DNA from: Yamagishiella unicocca
Lineage: Eukaryota > Chlorophyta > Chlorophyceae > Chlamydomonadales > Volvocaceae
Length of the DNA stretch: 64,000 nucleotides
Direction: 5' to 3'
Assembly: GCA_003116995.1 (NCBI GenBank)
Contig: BDSL01000033.1
Location: 248,001 to 312,000, forward strand
Of this stretch, positions 1 through 11,489 are shown one piece after another. The stretch's first letter is position 1, and every line of letters begins with the position of its first letter. Below the pieces are notes generated by a model. That model saw only the letters and a program-made list of their open reading frames with translations, was not told the origin of the DNA and searched no databases. Position numbers and translations under genes: made by a program.

Positions 1-276
1 CAGCTGCCCTTCTTACGGACAGGGTGCCTGGGCGACCCAATTAGCGGCACTACTCTCAGGTAGCCTAGTGGTGCCGCGGTAACCACGCGGATGTGGGCCC
101 GACCCAGTTGGTACAGCTTCGGGAGTAATCCCCACCTGGTTGCGAATTAGTTACCATCCATTCTCGCGGCACCCTCCCGCACGCCCCCTCTGCTCACGCC
201 TCAGGCACCAGCTGCCTGCATGTCGTGTCTGCCTCATGACTTCCCGCGCTATATCATGGTTGCCTGCATTCCACAG

Positions 277-3200
277 GCAATGTTTGCCAAGCGCAAGCAG
301 GGTCTTTTCAAGAAGGCCATGGAGCTGTCGGTGCTCTGCGACTGTGACGTGGCGCTCATCATATTCGGGCCCGGATCGTCGGGGCCTGGGACGGGAGGAC
401 AGCGGCTGTACCAGTACTCGTCGGTCAGCATGGACGAGCTGCTGGAGCGTTATGCGACAGCGGTTGCAGAGCCGCACGAGCGACGGCGGAACGGAGAGGT
501 GTGTACGCGGCTGACTGGATAGAGGGCAACCGGGAGAAGCTGGGAGGATAGGGGGCGGGGGCTAATCTGGTGGGTAGGAGGTGGGCCGGCAGGCAGGCTG
601 GCGGCAGGTCGCTGGTGCAGGTGTGGGCCCTGCGCCAGGTCCCTTGGGGGCCCGGGAGAGTCGTCAACGCGATCAGCCATTGGTGGGGCGCGGGGAGGTC
701 TGTTGGGTGGCTGAGAAGGCGTCAGGCAGCCTGCCACGCTTAGGAGGCAGCGGTTCTTGCACAACCAACCTAAGCCTGCGTACCCAACCGCTTCCCGCGT
801 CCGGCCTCTCGAGCCGGTTGCACCCACCTGCTTCCTGCTGCTGGTCCGCACGCAACCGAGCACACCGCGCTCCCCCCGGCCTCACCCGAGTCCCGCCCTC
901 ACCGCCCTCACGCGCCTCAGCTGTTGCGGCACTATTACGAGCTGTCCCCCGACGAGGATGGGTTCGACGAGGAGGTAGGCAGAGAGGGGGACGGGGGCGC
1001 CGCCACATCGGCGGCGGCCGCGGCGGCCGCAGCCACCATGGCGGCCGTGGACAGCATCATCCTGGGAGGCGGCGGGCGGCGGCAAGACGTGCGGGAGGGC
1101 GGACCCAGCATGGCCAAGCGCATGGTGAGGGTGGTGCTGGAGTACCGGGACGTGCATATTCCATGGTAGCCGGCACGGATACACGTCGTAGGAGGCTGCT
1201 CGCGGGGTGCGGTGGCTGATGTGAGTGTGGGTGCTGGGGGGCCGTTGGCGGCTCCTGGGTGCACGCAGCGGCACGGGCGGGTGTCACACTCATCGAACGG
1301 GTAGATGGGCTGGTTATCGGTGGCCGGCAGGCGGGAGTTGGTCTGGGTATGCTCCTGACCCAACCCCTTGCCGCCTTCTTCGCCCCTCTCCTCACTCAAC
1401 ACAGCGCACCCACAGCCCTGGCCTTGGCGGCGGCCTCCCGGGCTTGCCCGGACAAGGCGCATCGCCCCAGATGGGCGGATTGACCCAGATGGCTGGAATG
1501 ACTGGGGGTGGCGTGGGCAACGGCACCACACCTCCAGCGATGACCCCGCTCCGTCGCGTGGCAATGATGGGCTCCGCTCTGCCCTTGGAGGGCATCCGTG
1601 CGGCAGGGTTCCTAGACAAGCGGAACTACCCGGTGGGTGCCCAGAGGCGGGTTTGCAGGGCGGCGGCAGGGTAGGGGCGGTGGTCTTGTGGAAGCCTTGC
1701 CTTGGGTGGCAGGCCTGGCCGATGAGGACGGGCTCGGGGAGGGGTGGTGGAAGTGTGGTGGGCTTGGGATGCAAGGTGTGAGTGATAGAGGTGGGAGGCA
1801 CAGAGATTAGGTGCAGGTGGGGAGGTGGCATGCAGTGCCGATTGTGGTGCGGCGTACCTGAACCGCCCCGCGGCTGCGCCCCCCCCCCCTGTGTCGCTAC
1901 GCTGTGTGGTCGCAGGTGAGCCCGAGGAGCGAGAAGGCATACGAGGAGATAACGGCGGAGTTCGACAAGCTGACGGAGCTGCGCAGCCAGAGGGCGAAGG
2001 ACGGCGGGGCGCAGGTAGGGGGGAGCAGCGGAGGGGAGGGTGCTGCGCTGAGGAGGGAAGGTCATTGGCGGCGAATGCTCCTTGGGGCGAATAGCCAGGC
2101 TCCGCATGGCATGGTGTGAGTAGACGGGCCGCCGCGTGCATGGGCTCCGTGCCGCTCCGCGCAGCCTGTTATCGCCCACCGAGCGCGCACTCGTCCCTCA
2201 AAATTGCACCTGCAGAACACGCCCACCGTCCTGCAGCCCCTGTCGTCGTCCTCGGCCGGGGCCGCGGGCTTCTCCCTGGCCGCGCAGCAGCAGCACCTGC
2301 AGCGGCTCCTCCAGCAGCAGAAGCAGCAACAGCAGCAGCAGGGGGGAGCTGCCAAGCGCTTCAAGCCGCTGTCAATCCTTGTCCCCGAAATCCGGACTCA
2401 CCCAATCATTCCGACCAACCTCACACCCTTCACATCGGCGGCAGCCGGCGCGCCTCAGTCGCCGGCGACAGCAGCGGCCGCTCCGGAGCTGCGCTCGGCA
2501 GCGGCCGGAGACCAGGGCGACCGGAGTAAGCAGCAGCAGCAGCAACAACAACACGCCCAGTCGCAATACAACAACACGCTGTTGCCGCAGCAGCAGCAAC
2601 ACCTCCAACAGCAGCAACAAAACGCACACCAACAAGCGGGGTTGCCCCCGCGGCCGCCTGTGGGGCGCCAGGCGCGGCCCCACTCGCTGTCCGGGACCGG
2701 CCCGCCGTCCGGCCAGCCGCAGGGGGCCGTCGTGATGGCAACCTGCGGCTCCCGTATGCCGGGGGGAGCTGCAGCCATCTCACCCACAACAGCTGCGCCC
2801 GGGTCGCTCCACGGCGCCGCCGACGGTGTGGCGGCCATGGACGCGGAAGGCGGCGGCGGCACCTTCGCCTTCGACCGCCGCAGCGGCGGCACACTGAGCG
2901 GCGGTGAGGACGCGCTGGGCGGACTGATGGGCTCCTCCGCCTTCCGCACCTCGCTGGACGGCTCCACCGCCAACCTGCTGTCTATACCGTCGCCGCCGCC
3001 CCACGGTGGAGCCCACTCGCTGTTCGGTTCTCTGGACGGCGGGCCCCTCAGCATACGCAGCAGCAGCCACGGCATGTTGGCGTCGTTGAGCCTGGACCGC
3101 GGCACGTCGCTGGGGCTGAGCGGCATGGGCCTGGGGCTGGAGTCCCCCGGGGGCGCGATGGGTTTGGACTCGACCCTGCGCGGCCTTGCACCCATGGATG

Positions 3201-4258
3201 TGCTGGACTGGCCGTCAACGTCTCCCAGGTGGGTGCGACACGGCATAGGGCACGAGGGAAGCTGTTGGTCGTGTGAGAGGAAACACGTAGGTCGCGCCTG
3301 GGGTCGGGGTGGGGTCAGTATCGGGTGCCTCAGGGGCCTAGAGCGTCATGGCGGCAAGCTGGCGGGGCTTATGCCAGGGGCGCACCGGATCGCAAGTATC
3401 GTAGTACATGCACCGGCTTGGGGCCTGCGTCATCCTCGGGGGGTGCCCTGTGACACCGCTGTCGACAGCGAGCTGACACCCACCCCGTCCCACCCTAGCC
3501 ACCGCCGGCTGACTCATTCACCCTTGCCCCCTGGCCGCCCCCGACCGTGCAGGTCCAGTGCAGGCAACGGCGACGGGTCCGACGGCGGCGGCGGCTTTCC
3601 GGACGAGGGCGAGGGGGGGACCGAGGTGGACGGCCTCATCGTGCGCGGCACGGCTCTCTCCAAATTAGCACCGGAAGCCCTGGAGGCAGCCATAGGCGCC
3701 TCGCCGGACGTGAGTGGGGGCGGCACGCCTATTACAGCGCGCGGGAGAGGCGGCGGGGCAGCAAGCACATCGGGTGCCTTCGCGGCTGCCTCCACCGGGA
3801 TGGTGGGGGCAGAGGGCCAGCAGCAGCTCAATGGGGAGCCGGCCTCAGGACAGCAGTGTCCAGCAGGCCACCTGGGTGGCGAGGGGTCGGATGTGTCTGC
3901 GGGGGGCCATCTCAAGCCGCCGCGGACGGGGACAGAATCAGGACCTGGACGGAATCGACAGGACAGCGGCATCGGGATGTTCATGGCGGCTGCGGATGGC
4001 TTGACCTCGGAACTCAGTTTCAACGAGCTACATTTCGGCCTGCAGGGCGCGGCTGCTGCCGCAGTAGCTGCCGTGCAGCGGGATCAGGAGCAGCAGGGGC
4101 AAGGGGCGTCGTTGCCGCCGGACGGTGGTGACCTGGACCTACAGGTGGTGGGTCGGGCGCTTGCTCTCCCCGGAGGAGCGCGTGGAGGCGCACCGGAGGG
4201 CAGCGGGGCGGGGGGGGCCGGCGGTCCCATCACGGATGACGACCCTGAGCCCCTCTGA
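277..4258 (+). CDS. MEF2-like (type II) MADS-box transcription factor, 5' end outside window
   Basis: Sequence-specific nuclear DNA-binding protein. Exons: <277-498, 921-1124, 1405-1632, 1916-2014, 2216-3228 and 3553-4258 (stop TGA 4256-4258). Phases agree and give about 823 residues in the window. The first visible exon opens inside the MADS domain: [17 protein letters not shown] followed by [11 protein letters not shown], which resembles the MEF2 core ([21 protein letters not shown]) more than the SRF type. The preceding exon, which should encode the basic GRKKI..RI.D..NRQ start, is not visible in bases 1-276, so the gene continues upstream. The rest is low complexity: two poly-Gln blocks (about 2285-2340 and 2530-2640), Gly/Ser/Ala runs and an acidic Asp/Glu-rich stretch near 3600, as expected of an activation region. 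A short charged segment at 1916-2014 ([14 protein letters not shown]) could form a helix. I see no clear K-box. One volvocine MADS gene (MADS2) is mating-locus linked, but I cannot tell which paralogue this is. Confidence 0.85.
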
Positions 4259-4493
4259 TGCGGCCTGCCAGTATACTGGATGGCAGTTGTAGCGGGGTGC
4301 GCAGGCACCCGGAGCCATGCCCAGGGGAGGAGTGACGGCCGTGGCGGTCGAGCAAGCGTTTTCTGGAGTGCAGTTTCCCGCACTTGGGCCGCCTCCACAC
4401 CGACGAATCATCACCATATAGACCTTCGGTATTCGTGGCAGGCATACCGAACAAGTCTCGTATTTAGGCGTACATAGGCAGAGTGTATCGGGT

Positions 4494-4498
4494 TGTAA
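4494..4498 (+). terminator. TGTAA poly(A) signal, MADS-box gene
   Basis: TGTAA, the usual volvocine polyadenylation signal, lies about 240 bases after the MADS stop codon. A second TGTAA at 4762-4766 is an alternative that would bring the transcript end within about 100 bases of the convergent RPL28 poly(A) signal. Confidence 0.5.
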
Positions 4499-4856
4499 TT
4501 AGATGGGGCGGTGGCGGCCTGCTGGCATGACCCTGCCCGTCCTCCAGAGCAGGATGGGCGTTTGAGGGGGGATGGCCGGCACGGCCGGCCAGGGCTGGCG
4601 GCGGCGAATGCAGACCTGCAAATAGGGCTTCGTTTCATACAGTCGAAAGGCTGGCTCTCTTTATTTGCTACTGCCACGTTGGCAGCTTGTCTTTGGGCTG
4701 GCTGAAGTCCTTGTTGCGGCACATGGGCATTCCTTTGATGTGTCCATCCCAGGTGTGCAGCTGTAATGAAATGCATGGCTGGTTGGCGGCCATCGACCGG
4801 AGTGGATAGGCTGCTGTCCGCGGGGCTCTCACAAGGGGGCATTCGGCAGCGGAACG

Positions 4857-4861
4857 TTACA
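4857..4861 (-). terminator. TGTAA poly(A) signal, RPL28
   Basis: Minus-strand TGTAA (TTACA on plus) 75 bases beyond the RPL28 stop codon, the expected position for a compact ribosomal-protein 3'UTR. Confidence 0.7.
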
Positions 4862-4935
4862 TGCGACGGGCCACAGCCCCCACGGCGGCAGCAGCACTCC
4901 AGTCCTCGTGCGCGTGCCCTCAGATGCCGGCCCTT

Positions 4936-6813
4936 TTACGCCTGCTTCTTGGCCTTCTTCACGCGAAGGCTCTTGTGCACGGCCGAGGCACGGGCCACGG
5001 CAGCGGCCTGAGGCATTGAAGGTTGGCGGCAGGTGCCATAAGCGACTTGTGCGCATGCGAGGGGCACAAGGTCCCGTGCAAGGTTCGCCTCCGCCCCAAT
5101 GCTCCTCACGAACAAGCAATGTACCGGTAGAATGCGAACGCCCAAAGTGTATGGCCGCGTGACCCCCTTTGGCGTCCACTCATCCACGTACTTTCAGCGT
5201 GGACACAATTGGCGACACAAACCGAGGGCATGCCTAACGGCGGCATCCGTTGCCCAGCAGACGAGTGCAACCCTTGCCCTTGCTGGCCAGCCTCAGCAAC
5301 TCCGTCCTCCGACCGCAAACGTACACTACCTCGCCGAGGTCAGTTTCAAATCCTCCCCACGAACGATCGATAACCCCCAAGATGGGAATCCGCCCGTGCC
5401 GGCAATCGCCCCCCGCCCCTGCAACTGCAAATCCCCCTGCACCCACCTTCAGGTCTGGCCGGTAGCTGGCCACCTGCTTGCCCACAGCCTTCAGCAGCGA
5501 GCGGCCGTCCTTCTTGATGGTCACGCTGTGCGGCACAGGAGCAGCGGCACAGGAGCAGCACGGCGCCACAGTCGCGGTGAGCACTCGGTCGCACGGCGCT
5601 GGGCAGTGGGGGCCAGCGCGGCTCCACATTGCAAGGAGCCCACATGGGGCCTGGGCTGTACCTCAAAAAGGATGCGGACCCTAAAATTCGTTCGCTCGAC
5701 CTCCTGCTCGGAGGGACCCCTCGCGATTCAGCAGGGAGACACGGTTTATTACCGCTGCGGCGCCCATTACAATCCCGTGGAGCGTACAAGCAGAGTGGGA
5801 GCCGCTACTGTGCACCGAACGTCCCGCTTTCACGCAAGTACTGGACTGTGGATTGCACCGCCGGCCAAGGTCTCAGGCTGCCAGCCATACTCGGGCTGTA
5901 GAGACCGCTGCTCCACGAGTAAGCGCATGACTCTCCGATGCGGGCGGGCGTCCTCAAGCTAATGTGTGTAGAAGCCCAAGCTCGTCGCAACTACCAGCGC
6001 ATAGCTGCAAGATACCAGATGGATCACGCTCCGACAGTACCCTATGCTCAGAATGTGGCGCGGTCAAGTTGGGCCCATGCCCGCTGGTATGGGCATAGAT
6101 TCCAGCGCCACAGTGAGGCACCTCGCAAGGTCCCCTCGATGGATTTCGACGAAGAAAACCCCATCTGGGGACACGCATATGCTTGGCGTGTGCCGAGGGT
6201 TACATGTGACTTCCCCACCCCAGACCAACCCCGAGATAATGATCACGAACCGGAGCCATTTTCCTGCCCTCACCTGTGCTTGGCCTTCTTCGGCTGCTGG
6301 GCCGTCTTCACGCGCCCAACAGCGAACTTGACGAAATCGCCGTCCGCATCGACGGTGACGGTCTTGGTGTTCGCAATGCCTGCGTGTAATTCAATGCCCC
6401 GAGATCGTGAAAACGGCTGCAATGTCCCCACAAATGAGCCCAGTTATTCACAATACTGGCATGAATATTTAACCCCTTGCCCTGCCGGCCTTGGGACTCG
6501 CGCTTCAGGGCCCAGGATCATACCATTCCACCCGAACAGATGCCCTAAGCAGTCAGTAATATCCCGCGGCGCGTAGTCGCATATGCGCGCCGACGCCGCC
6601 GTTCCCATTGCTCCGGACGCCGCCGGCTATCCACGGCTGCCAAACGCCATAATATTGCAGTTGTAAATGTTTGCTGATGTACGCACCGGAGTACTTGTAG
6701 CTGTGCTTGTTAATCAGGTTGCCGGGCTCAGCGCTGAAGACCAGGCCCTTGGCAGCCTTGCGCACGAAGCAGTTGTGCTGCTTCAGCACCTCCCACACAA
6801 GCTGCGTCGACAT
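4936..6813 (-). CDS. RPL28: 60S ribosomal protein L28 (eL28)
   Basis: Structural protein of the cytosolic 60S subunit. Exons in transcription order: 6813-6687, 6379-6274, 5525-5447 and 5007-4936 (stop TAA 4936-4938). They total 384 nt and encode 127 aa, normal for eL28 (about 130-140). The N-terminus MSTQLVWEVLKQHNCF, the block EPGNLINKHSYKYSG, the join to IANTKTVTV, the block SYRPDLK, and the basic tail SLRVKKAKKQA all match plant and animal eL28. Joining exon 3 directly to exon 4 gives RPDLK-AAAVARASAV, which matches the plant RPDLKKAALARLSAV. A coding-like stretch at about 5270-5320 inside the last intron is therefore not needed. The ATG at 6811-6813 fits the family N-terminus exactly. The gene converges on the MADS-box gene. 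Confidence 0.95.
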
Positions 6814-7501
6814 TTTTGCTGGCCTGCACAGCGATACGGAGGTGTTCAAAGGCGGCTTGGCAGATTGTGCCCGACGCACCGTCACTAAATGCAAGCAAAG
6901 CTAGCGCACCTAAAAGTAAAACGGCACTGATACACGGGGGTAAAGGGGCATAACTATGTTTCCAAAGGACTGTTAAGCCTCCCAAATGGGCCTCCCCTGG
7001 AGACGAGTCAAGCGCCTGCAATCCATCATTCCGAAGCTTAACCGGCAAAATAATATATAATACATTTACCTCAGCTCCTATGAGATGAGCCTTTTGGCCG
7101 GCGCGCCGAGTATAGTCGGTTCACCTTGTCGCCTGTGTCCCTTGCCACGTTGCCAGAGCTGCAGAGGATTGCATGGCGGGAAGGCACGCGGAAATGTCTT
7201 TCAGGGTACAGCTGCTGGTGGCCGGGGGGTAAAAAAGGGAAGGCAAACAGGGCCGTGTCCCAGCGTGTCCAAAAATGTTACCACCAGGACTCGTCTGTGT
7301 GTGTATTATTATGGCAGGGTGTGCAAGCACACACCATATTCTTTTTCCGTAGCAAATGCTAAACGGCATCGTATGTCCAGCGGAAGGCCCTGCGTTGCCC
7401 CATCACTAAAATGCACGGTACTGTTCAGCAGCCCGCTGCGTCACTCTTCAATGTGCGGGAGGTTTGGTAGCAAGGCACGGCAAGGTTCTGCTTAGTCACT
7501 T
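6814..7501. other. Intergenic: RPL28 upstream region
   Basis: No supported gene. It should hold the RPL28 promoter and 5'UTR. An AT-rich patch (about 7049-7070) lies about 240 bases upstream of the RPL28 ATG, too far to call a TATA box with confidence. Confidence 0.4.
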
Positions 7502-7506
7502 TTACA
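7502..7506 (-). terminator. Candidate TGTAA poly(A) signal for the 8560-9372 gene
   Basis: Nearest minus-strand TGTAA downstream of the stop codon at 8560. It would imply a 3'UTR of about 1 kb filling 7500-8559, where I support no other gene. A plus-strand open stretch at 7977-8071 is coding-like but isolated. Confidence 0.35.
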
Positions 7507-8559
7507 GCGATTAGGGCGACCCAGAAGCTTGCCCAGGGTACATGCCCAGGGTCATGGGGAGTCCTGCGAAGCACCATCCAGCAGGTCCTGTTCGTGGCCA
7601 GGACGGTCATGTATATTTGCCGTGGCCTCAACTTCGGCACTCACGGCGACTTTTGTTCGCAAACACACCGCACGGCCTGCCGTTCGGCATGCCGATAAAG
7701 TACATATATATGCTACGGCGCATCTTGAGGCGGCGAGGTCGCGTCCCCACGCATCATACTGAATTCGGCGTCTAACATGTACGACAAGCGGCCATCCCCC
7801 CTCAGTAACTCCTGTCTAAAGCAAGCAACTCCTCTTTGTCCCGGATGCCTATCATTTCGTGCCGAACATGCACTCCTGCTCGAGCCCTGAACCCAGCACC
7901 TGATGCACAAAACCAAACAGATACCACCAATCTTGGGCGGCACACCCGGATCCGACACGCACGACGCACAGCGCCCTCATTGCAACGAGCTGGACAGCCT
8001 CAGCCTCCGCAAGGAGCTCATCGATGACCTCATTTTGTCTGATCCAGAAGACAACCATGCGAAAGCTATGCAAGGTTTGGGAAGGGGCCGCCCGGGTCAT
8101 GTTCGGCCAGGGGCACTCCACATGCAATTTCCATTCGGCGCCACCACGGCATCACCTAGGGTGGTCGCTGTGAGTCTCAGTGTGGAGCCTCTTCCGCCGC
8201 TGGTCCCTGGCAGACATGCAAGGTATGGGTTGCGTCCCGACTCGAGCCAGGGGCCTGAAGGCCGGAGCGACTGACGCGCTGGCGGTGCATCCTGCTGCCA
8301 GGCATCAAAACGCGACCACCCTGTGTAGCGGCAGTAGACAGCAGCAGGGGGGCAGGGAGGAGTTGGGGTGATGACGTCATCTGGAGACGGATTAGCTGTA
8401 GGTTCGTCGGCATGGAGCAGCATGCCTCGCTGGCATTTCGACACGCCGGCCTACCTACCGGTACACTCATACTGTCCTGTCCGCGCTACTGCGCTGCCAT
8501 CTGCGGCTTCTGCTCGAGGATGGCTTCTGCTCGAGGATAGTAAGTGAGATGGGTCGACC

Positions 8560-9372
8560 TCACCTGCTGCCGTACTTGGGCATCCCGTCTGACCGCGTGC
8601 TGCGTTTCGTGACGGGGGTGCCTCCCGTAGTGTTGAACTTTTGCGTCAACGTCCTCATGGTGTCGAGCGCCTCCTGGAGTCACGTAGGTGGGTAGTTGCG
8701 CGGGGGGCAAGGGGATTCGTGGGTAACGCGATGGAGGTCCAGGGAGGGGGTGTATGATGACAGGGGCCCAGATCGTGAGGACAAGGACACTATGTGCGCG
8801 CGCCCTTCCAATGTGCGCTAGCACTTACCACGGGCTCGCGATACTCGTCAGCGTACTCGGTGATGTGTGACTGTTGGGGGGATGGAACAACATGCATACA
8901 CGCGAGGTTGGCATCATAAGGCATCACAAGGGGGGGACACTAACGAGGTTGGCACGACGGCATTCGGGGGGAACCACCAGAAGGCGTGCAGCCTCCCTAG
9001 GATGCCTACCTTGTAAACGACAGGAGGCAGACCGCTGGACCCGAGCGTGTTGCAGGAAAGCTTGCCCGAGCCTGTCATCGACGCGTTACCCGACGAGCCG
9101 CTGAAGCGGTATGTTGCGCGCCCATCTGGGCCAGCGCCGACTCGCTCTGCTGTCGCGCGAAAGGAGTAAGGACTGGACCCATGCCGTGAAGTTAAGGCCG
9201 CTGTCGCAGGGGTAATGGTGTACTTTGGAATGTAGGGCGGCAGCTCGGGGCGGTCGCCGTGGAAGATGGTGTAGGTGGAGCTCGGTTGAGGCCACTGCTC
9301 GCGCTTATGGAACGAGTACGTATGAGGGAAGTTTGGATTGGTAGAATTGTCAACGCGCGTAGTGTGATCCAT
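8560..9372 (-). CDS. Small Tyr/Pro/Ser-rich protein, unrecognised
   Basis: Exons: 9372-9010, 8870-8829 and 8673-8560 (stop TGA 8560-8562), all joining in phase 0, giving 172 aa. The ATG at 9370-9372 is preceded in frame by a stop 18 bases upstream, which fixes the start. The protein begins MDHTTRVDNSTNPNFPHTYS, then has Pro/Tyr-rich turns (PELPPYIPKY), a Ser/Gly-rich middle, a conserved-looking HITEYADEYREP, and ends MPKYGSR. There is no signal peptide, membrane segment or coiled coil. Small soluble proteins rich in Tyr, Pro and Lys with this look are common among ciliary microtubule-associated proteins, but that is only a resemblance; I do not recognise the family. Splice sites are strong (GTAGGC, GTAAGT; CAACAG, CTCCAG). 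An alternative splice using GTGAGG at 8563 would need a 37-base intron and was set aside. Confidence 0.6.
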
Positions 9373-9450
9373 GCTGATTGTTGGCGACTATTCAGGCCTT
9401 GCCGCGTTCGATGTCTCCAGAGCAAACAGTCGCCGACCTCAAGCTCTTCC

Positions 9451-9457
9451 TATAAAG
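9451..9457 (-). promoter_or_regulatory. TATA-like element of the 8560-9372 gene
   Basis: TTTATA on the minus strand about 80 bases upstream of the ATG at 9372, a plausible core promoter with a short 5'UTR. Confidence 0.4.
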
Positions 9458-11489
9458 CGTGCCACAGCCGTTGTTATGAGAAACCAGCCAGGAACGCACT
9501 TTGGTGGGTATCTGCAGGCTGCCTTCCGCAGGGACTTCGACGCAAATGCAAATGCTGATTAGCAAATAGACAATGAAAATCTTACTAAATCAGCTCCGGA
9601 GGTAAATCCTGTGTAATGACTTTGATGCAGTCGGGAAGAATACTCGCCATATCTGTCACAAAATGCCACTCGTACATCGCGTCCGGCACTCCCATGGTTC
9701 ATGCCGTACCACGTTCCGTGGACATGGAGTTGTCACCAAAGCTTAAGCCCTGACAGGTTGATATGCATAATTTGGTACCGGTGTGCTGTCTGACCAGATC
9801 GCCGTTGTGTTCCTCCGACGGCATAAAATGAATCGCCGGCAAGTGGACACTTTTGCACCGAATTCACGGCTAAAGACGCAAATTATCAGGAAGAGCATAT
9901 TACATCTCTTCCCTCAAATGCGGCTTGGCCTGTCGGCGGGGGCGCTACGGCCTGGGGAATAGGCCATCGACTCGGGTGCAGGGGTTTTCCGGTCTGGGCA
10001 AATTGAAGTCACGCCGAAGGCCACCCGTCTGCGACATAACATACCCGCATGCTTGGATTGATGGCACGATAATGTTGTGCATGATAGTGTGCAAAGGAGC
10101 AAACAATGTTGGCGCGGGCGGACGTGGGCATGTGTCGGCATATACCTGGACGGTATTTTGGGGACAGAAACAGGCAGGCACAGCCAGGCGCAGAGGGAAC
10201 AGAGCCAACCAATGCAATACAATCCTGGAGCAACTTACCCAGGTCATAGGCGCATACGGCGTGTGCAAGTAACTGGCATTGCATCAGACAGAGCAGCTCA
10301 GTGCCGCTAAACTCCGTCTCCCCTCGCGTGAACCCTGGCATCAATCAGAACTTACGCACCCACCTTCCTGGATGCGACGAAGCACGCAGTGAGGGCCGCA
10401 ATCCCTGGGGTGCAAATGAGCAATGTCCGATCAGGAAGCGATCAAGAAAAAGGCGAAGAGAGGCGGGGCGGTCGTACAACAACCCGCAAAATACAAAATG
10501 CCAGCCAACACCCATAATTCCAGGTTCCTGGCAGCTGCTCGATCTTCTGAGCCCTAGCAGTCGAAAAGTTCAAGGGTTTTCCATATGGTCGTCCACCGTC
10601 CACCAAAACCGCCCCGACACCTTGTCACACAGCCATCTTACCTTTTGCCATCCGGCCACTGCCCAACATACCACAATTGGCCTCTTATATGCTGGCCCCT
10701 TTGGCGTACTCTTGGGGACGTTGCTTGCTGAGGCTTGCGTCGTCAACTAGCGCAACTAGGCCGGAATCGTGTTAAAGGAGAAACTTTCCGGACATCTGCA
10801 AGGGTTTCGTTTCCATGTCAACGGTAAGATAGTGAAAGCCTTACAAAGCAACAAGGCGTGTGAGCGGCTTTCCGTACCAACCGATGTTGTGTCACCGCGT
10901 ATCACGAGTCAACCCTCCTGACCGGCAACCAAAGACAGTCGAGTTGAATTGCTGCGACAACTACGTATTGAGGTTTGTAGGACTGCTCCAGCCCCGTGAA
11001 GCCCTGGAGGGTCCAACAGGCGAGCGAGCTTGCGGGGAACCCCCGGAATACGTGTTACAGTGCCACTATATCTAACAAACTATACATAGGATCCTGGCAG
11101 CTTTTTAGGACGAGGTTCGCCACCTGACAGAGCTCAACAGGTGAGGGTCTGACTGTGCACAGCGGCGCTTTCATTGGGTCGGCACAAAAAACCTTCCAGT
11201 GCTGCGAGCTTACATCATATTCACAAGCATGAAAAGAAACGACGAGCAGGGTCGTTCTTACGGCCTCAGGTACATGCAGCCTATCCCTACTCGCCAGTTC
11301 GGACGACAGTCGTCGCCTCTCCGTGTTATTATTTTTTGCACTCCTGTCAATTGCAAGGGTAGATAGCCTCTGGCAGCTTCTCCCCAAAACCTCTTGTTCC
11401 AGTGGAACCAGGGTCAGCAGCCATATGCCTTCCCTCCAATTCCATTACTTATATGCAGGCATGCACAACTGCCTGAAGTTCAAGGCAGC
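9458..11489. other. Intergenic, about 2 kb
   Basis: No gene supported. The open frames here are short, start late and have no coherent splice context. An acceptor-like TATGCAG at 11453-11459 just before the next gene leaves room for an upstream 5'UTR exon of that gene, but I cannot place its partner. Confidence 0.4.

Noticed and set aside
1..276. First exon of the MADS-box gene inside the window
   Set aside because: No frame encodes the expected basic N-terminal MADS residues; it must lie upstream.
5267..5320. Extra RPL28 exon (TELLRLASKGKG frame)
   Set aside because: Joining exon 3 directly to 5007-4936 restores the conserved eL28 sequence; the extra piece would insert unrelated residues.
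7977..8071. Plus-strand exon-like segment (ELDSLSLRKELIDDLILSDP)
   Set aside because: Bounded by plausible splice sites and coding-like, but isolated; no partner exons found.
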